Origin: an uncultured Gammaproteobacteria bacterium
Lineage (GTDB): Bacteria; Pseudomonadota; Gammaproteobacteria; SZUA-140
Reading direction: 5' to 3'
NCBI GenBank assembly: GCA_945788675.1
Contig: CALZMY010000296.1
Span: 1 to 16,348, forward strand
DNA length: 16,348 nt
The notes beneath the pieces are model-generated. The model was not told the DNA's origin and searched no databases. It saw nothing but the letters and a program-made list of their open reading frames with translations. The position numbers and the translations under genes are program-made. Shown here one piece after another: positions 13,763-16,348 of this stretch. Every line of letters starts with the position of its first letter. The stretch's first letter is position 1.

Positions 13763-14236
13763 ATGGCGCTAATACTCTCTTCACACGCGTTCGTAAATAA
13801 TGGCGAGATTCCCAGACAGCACACTTGCGATGGTGGTGATGTATCGCCGGCCCTGGAATGGAGTGGGGTGCCGGCGGCGACGACAGAGAGCCTGGTCTTG
13901 ATCGTGGACGACCCGGATGCACCGGACCCGGCTGCGCCGCGCATGACCTGGGTGCACTGGGTCTTATACAACCTGCCGCCTTCTGCGACCGGCCTGCTCG
14001 AGGGTATCGCCTCACATGATCTGCCGCCAGGCACCCTGGAGGGGCTGAACAACTGGAAGCGACTGGGCTATGGCGGCCCCTGTCCGCCGGTGGGACGGCA
14101 CCGTTATTTCCATAAACTCTATGCACTCGATATGGTATTACCCGACCTCAAATCGCCTACCAGGGCACAGTTGGAGGCGGCAATGCAGGACCATATAATC
14201 GCCAGTGCCGAGTTGATTGGCACTTACCAGCATTAA
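13763..14236 (+). CDS. YbhB/YbcL-type PEBP (Raf-kinase-inhibitor-like) protein
   Basis: This is a 157-residue phosphatidylethanolamine-binding-protein family member of full length. Motifs are GEIPRQHTCDGGDVSPALEW (14-33), DPDAP (50-54), HWVLYN (65-70), GYGGPCPP (102-109) and GRHRYFHKLYALD (111-123). These form the conserved ligand pocket. The family binds anionic or phospholipid-like groups; the bacterial role is unclear. The N-terminus looks complete, so the start at ATG 13763 fits, yet only TIR sequence lies before it and no Shine-Dalgarno is within range. An in-frame GTG at 13745 lies inside the element and is unlikely. Translation must use a folded leader, a leaderless route, or be weak. 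It is followed by a DUF502 gene after 128 bases. Confidence 0.93.
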   Translation: MALILSSHAFVNNGEIPRQHTCDGGDVSPALEWSGVPAATTESLVLIVDDPDAPDPAAPRMTWVHWVLYNLPPSATGLLEGIASHDLPPGTLEGLNNWKRLGYGGPCPPVGRHRYFHKLYALDMVLPDLKSPTRAQLEAAMQDHIIASAELIGTYQH

Positions 14237-14364
14237 GTCTCCATGTTCCCCATGCCTGAATTAACATACACTGGCAGATGGCAAACCGACGGTGCTGGAA
14301 GAATGCTTCATCTAAGCCTGAAGCGTATTCCTGATCAATTGTTATTCGGGCAGAGGAGATGCAG

Positions 14365-14970
14365 ATGAGATTTATTGGCAGAAACATCCTGACAGGGCTG
14401 GTGACCATCCTGCCGGTTGTGCTTACGCTTTATCTTCTCTACTGGTTGGCAGTATCGGCGGAGACAGTACTGGGCAACATGATTCGACTGATACTGCCGG
14501 AAAACATGTACTGGCCAGGTATGGGTGTGATCGCCGGCCTGGTGGTGGTATTCATTGTAGGCTTGCTGATGCATGCCTACGTAGTTCAACGGATGTTTAC
14601 CAAGGGAGAACAACTGTTTTACCGCATGCCATTAGTCAGGTCGGTATACCCAGCGATTCGCGACTTTTTTGATTATTTCTCGCCGACCACCAAAAGAGAA
14701 TTCGAGCAAGTTGTGTCAGTCACGATTGGTGATAACGGCATGCAGGTGGTCGGCTTTGTTACGCAGACACTTCCTGAACATCTGCCAGAGGGTTTTCGAG
14801 AAGAAGAGAGTGTCCTTGTCTATCTGCCGTTGAGTTACATGATTGGCGGTTACGCGGTCTTGATGCCGCGCAGCGCGATTCGGCCACTGGATATGAGCAT
14901 GGAGGAGGCGATGCGCTTTACACTGACTGCCGGTGTCACCGGGTCAGCCAGGTCTCGCCGTCGCGAATAG
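14365..14970 (+). CDS. DUF502 family membrane protein
   Basis: This 201-residue protein has two N-terminal membrane helices (about 6-28 and 49-71) and a soluble C-terminal part. The segments VRSVYPAIRDFF, MQVVGFVT and AIRPLDMSMEEAMRFTLTAGV match DUF502. The family is widespread in bacteria and of unknown function, likely acting at the inner membrane. GAGGAG (14353-14358) lies 6 bases before ATG 14365. The ATG at 14359 touches the ribosome site and is not usable. A short basic tail (ARSRRRE) ends the protein. Confidence 0.88.
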   Translation: MRFIGRNILTGLVTILPVVLTLYLLYWLAVSAETVLGNMIRLILPENMYWPGMGVIAGLVVVFIVGLLMHAYVVQRMFTKGEQLFYRMPLVRSVYPAIRDFFDYFSPTTKREFEQVVSVTIGDNGMQVVGFVTQTLPEHLPEGFREEESVLVYLPLSYMIGGYAVLMPRSAIRPLDMSMEEAMRFTLTAGVTGSARSRRRE

Positions 14971-15016
14971 CTTCCACAAATAAGCGTGCCACGCGTACTC
15001 ATTCTCGCGGGAAGCT
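14969..15016 (+). promoter_or_regulatory. Structured intergenic region after the DUF502 gene
   Basis: AGCTTCC (14969-14975, over the TAG stop) pairs with GGAAGCT (15010-15016), 7 bp, around a loop that holds a smaller GCGT-GCC-ACGC fold (14984-14994). No T-run follows, so it is not a simple terminator. It may mark the end of the DUF502 mRNA or be chance. Confidence 0.25.
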
Positions 15017-15058
15017 GTCGACGATAGCTATAAGGCGATCTATCATAGGGAGTAGCTG

Positions 15059-15322
15059 ATGTCTGCTGAAATTGAAGTCCGGGTTGAATGCTACGCCGGT
15101 TACCGCAGTGATCAGACCCCGCAACGTTTTGCATTAGGGCAACGTCTGGTCGAGGTAGAAGAGATCATCGATCAGTGGCGTGGGGAGGATTACCGCTACT
15201 TCAAACTGCGCGGCGATGATGACGGCATCTATATCCTGCGACATGATGAGGCGGCCGGGCGCTGGGAGATGACGATGTTCAATGCGGGTGGACGTAACGA
15301 GACCCGTTTGTCGTCGACATAA
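15059..15322 (+). CDS. Small conserved-looking protein, function unknown
   Basis: This 87-residue soluble protein reads like a compact beta-rich fold: VRVECYAGYRSDQTPQRFAL, then VEVEEIIDQWRGEDYRYFKL, then DGIYILRHDEAAGRWEM. I recall similar small proteins with 'YILRHDE' but cannot name a family with certainty (DUF6504 is a possible match). GGGAG (15048-15052) lies 6 bases before the ATG. It sits 34 bases before the CapA-like gene and may be co-transcribed with it. Confidence 0.7.
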   Translation: MSAEIEVRVECYAGYRSDQTPQRFALGQRLVEVEEIIDQWRGEDYRYFKLRGDDDGIYILRHDEAAGRWEMTMFNAGGRNETRLSST

Positions 15323-15356
15323 AGCGCGTGCGTGTGCATCTGCCTCGCCTGAACCC

Positions 15357-16348
15357 ATGTCCAGAGACCACAACAGAATGCACCGGCGACGCTTTCTGCG
15401 GCTGTCGGCGCTTACGGTGCTGGCGATGGCGCTGGCGCCACCGCGGCTGTTACCGGCGCAACCCCATGCGAGTGATCGTTCCGGCATGAACAGTCCGACC
15501 GGCAACAGGCGAGCGATGACGCTGTTTCTGTGTGGTGATGTGATGACCGGGCGCGGCATCGATCAGATACTGCCGCACCCCTCCGATCCAAAGCTATATG
15601 AGGCGTATGTTAGCGATGCCCGTGAGTATGTTGCGCTGGCCGAGCGGTTGAATGGCTCCATCGCCAGACCGGTCGATTTCGCCTATATCTGGGGCGATGC
15701 GTTGGCGGAGCTGGCGCGGCGGGCACCTGATCTGCGCATCATCAATCTGGAGACGGCGGTTACCGCCAGCGATACCTATGTGTCAAAGGGCATTAACTAC
15801 CGCATGCATCCGGCGAATCTCCCCTCTCTTACGGCGGCTGCGATCGATTGCTGCGTGCTGGCCAACAACCATGTACTGGACTGGGGCGAGGCGGGGCTTG
15901 CAGAGACATTGACGGCACTGAGCGAGGCCGGGATCAGGAGTGCTGGCGCTGGTCGTACGCGCGCTGATGCCGAGGCCCCGGCGGTGATGACGGTATCCGG
16001 CAAGGGGCGGGTGGTGCTCTTCTCGTTCGGCACCGAGACGAGCGGCATCGGTCGGGACTGGGGCGCCACTGCTGATGGTCCAGGCATCAACCTGCTACCT
16101 GACCTCTCTGACGCCACCGTGCGTAATATTGCCGCTCAGGTAGAGCGCGTTAAACAGTCGGTGGATATCGTTGTCGCCTCAATCCATTGGGGGGGCAACT
16201 GGGGTTACCACATCAGCCGCGATCAACGTCAGTTTGCCCACGCCCTAATCGACGTTGCCGGTATAGACGTCGTTCACGGGCACTCCTCGCATCATGTCAA
16301 GGGTATCGAGGTTTATAAAGAGCGCCCCATCATCTACGGCTGCGGTGA
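15357..16348 (+). CDS. CapA-type metallophosphatase, Tat-exported, 3' truncated
   Basis: The frame runs off the window, giving 330 residues so far with the C-terminus missing. A Tat signal is visible: RRRFLRL (residues 10-16), a hydrophobic stretch (17-27) and AQPHA near the cleavage region. The metallophosphatase-type CapA core follows: GDVMTGRGID (60-69), INLETAV (129-135), NNHVLDWG (170-177), IHWGGNWGY (276-284), GHSSHHVKGIEVY (308-320) and IIYGCG at the edge. CapA-like proteins take part in poly-gamma-glutamate or other capsule synthesis; here the periplasmic enzyme's substrate is unknown. No good Shine-Dalgarno precedes ATG 15357 or ATG 15378, so the start is uncertain. The DNA seems richer in GC than upstream genes. 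Confidence 0.88.
   Translation, partial: MSRDHNRMHRRRFLRLSALTVLAMALAPPRLLPAQPHASDRSGMNSPTGNRRAMTLFLCGDVMTGRGIDQILPHPSDPKLYEAYVSDAREYVALAERLNGSIARPVDFAYIWGDALAELARRAPDLRIINLETAVTASDTYVSKGINYRMHPANLPSLTAAAIDCCVLANNHVLDWGEAGLAETLTALSEAGIRSAGAGRTRADAEAPAVMTVSGKGRVVLFSFGTETSGIGRDWGATADGPGINLLPDLSDATVRNIAAQVERVKQSVDIVVASIHWGGNWGYHISRDQRQFAHALIDVAGIDVVHGHSSHHVKGIEVYKERPIIYGCG

Noticed and set aside
15134..15559. 141-residue minus-strand frame
   Set aside because: It is antisense to the small unknown protein and the CapA-like signal region, both of which have clear coding character.
1..16348. tRNA, rRNA, CRISPR array or prophage
   Set aside because: No cloverleaf, ribosomal sequence, spaced direct repeats or phage structural genes could be recognised.

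Overview
The window looks like chromosomal DNA of a gammaproteobacterium of moderate GC content. The gene families point that way: small RRM protein, YehS-like DUF1456, TVP38, HlyIII, YbhB-type PEBP, DUF502, and an archease-RtcB pair. No single gene fixes the genus. A free-living or symbiotic sulfur-oxidiser type would fit, but that is only inference. I see no rRNA, tRNA, CRISPR array, phage genes or intact transposase.

Layout. The leftmost 187 bases hold no supported gene. On the minus strand an RRM protein and a single-repeat DUF1456 protein overlap by ATGA. Divergent from them, an alpha/beta hydrolase and a TVP38/TMEM64 membrane protein are coupled in the same way. Next come a host-attachment/baeRF-type protein and a beta-CASP metallo-beta-lactamase ribonuclease, with a hairpin over the first gene's stop codon. 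About 540 bases without an intact gene follow. They contain the decayed C-terminal end of an HD-GYP protein on the minus strand and the upstream region of a PilZ gene. After PilZ lies a small cysteine-rich ORF (DUF1496-like) broken by an in-frame TAA. Then come archease and rtcB (RNA repair), a 955-residue ACP / fatty-acyl-AMP ligase / PlsC acyltransferase fusion, and a HlyIII membrane protein.

The right third holds a small Pro/Glu-rich acidic protein, a two-CBS protein, a NYN-nuclease/LOTUS protein and a helical 102-residue protein. It continues with a 271-bp inverted-repeat element, a PEBP protein, a DUF502 membrane protein and a small unknown protein. The last gene is the start of a Tat-exported CapA-type metallophosphatase that runs off the window.

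Two themes stand out. First, five genes have RNA- or ribosome-related folds (RRM, baeRF-like, beta-CASP nuclease, archease-RtcB, NYN-LOTUS). The archease-rtcB pair and the baeRF/beta-CASP pair could together handle RNA cleavage and re-ligation, but that link is inference. Second, the most striking structural signal is the inverted-repeat element at 13491-13761. It has inserted exactly between a good Shine-Dalgarno (13485-13490) and the start codon (13763) of the PEBP gene. Its terminal repeats could fold and bring the two back together. All calls are by eye from the sequence, with no database search.
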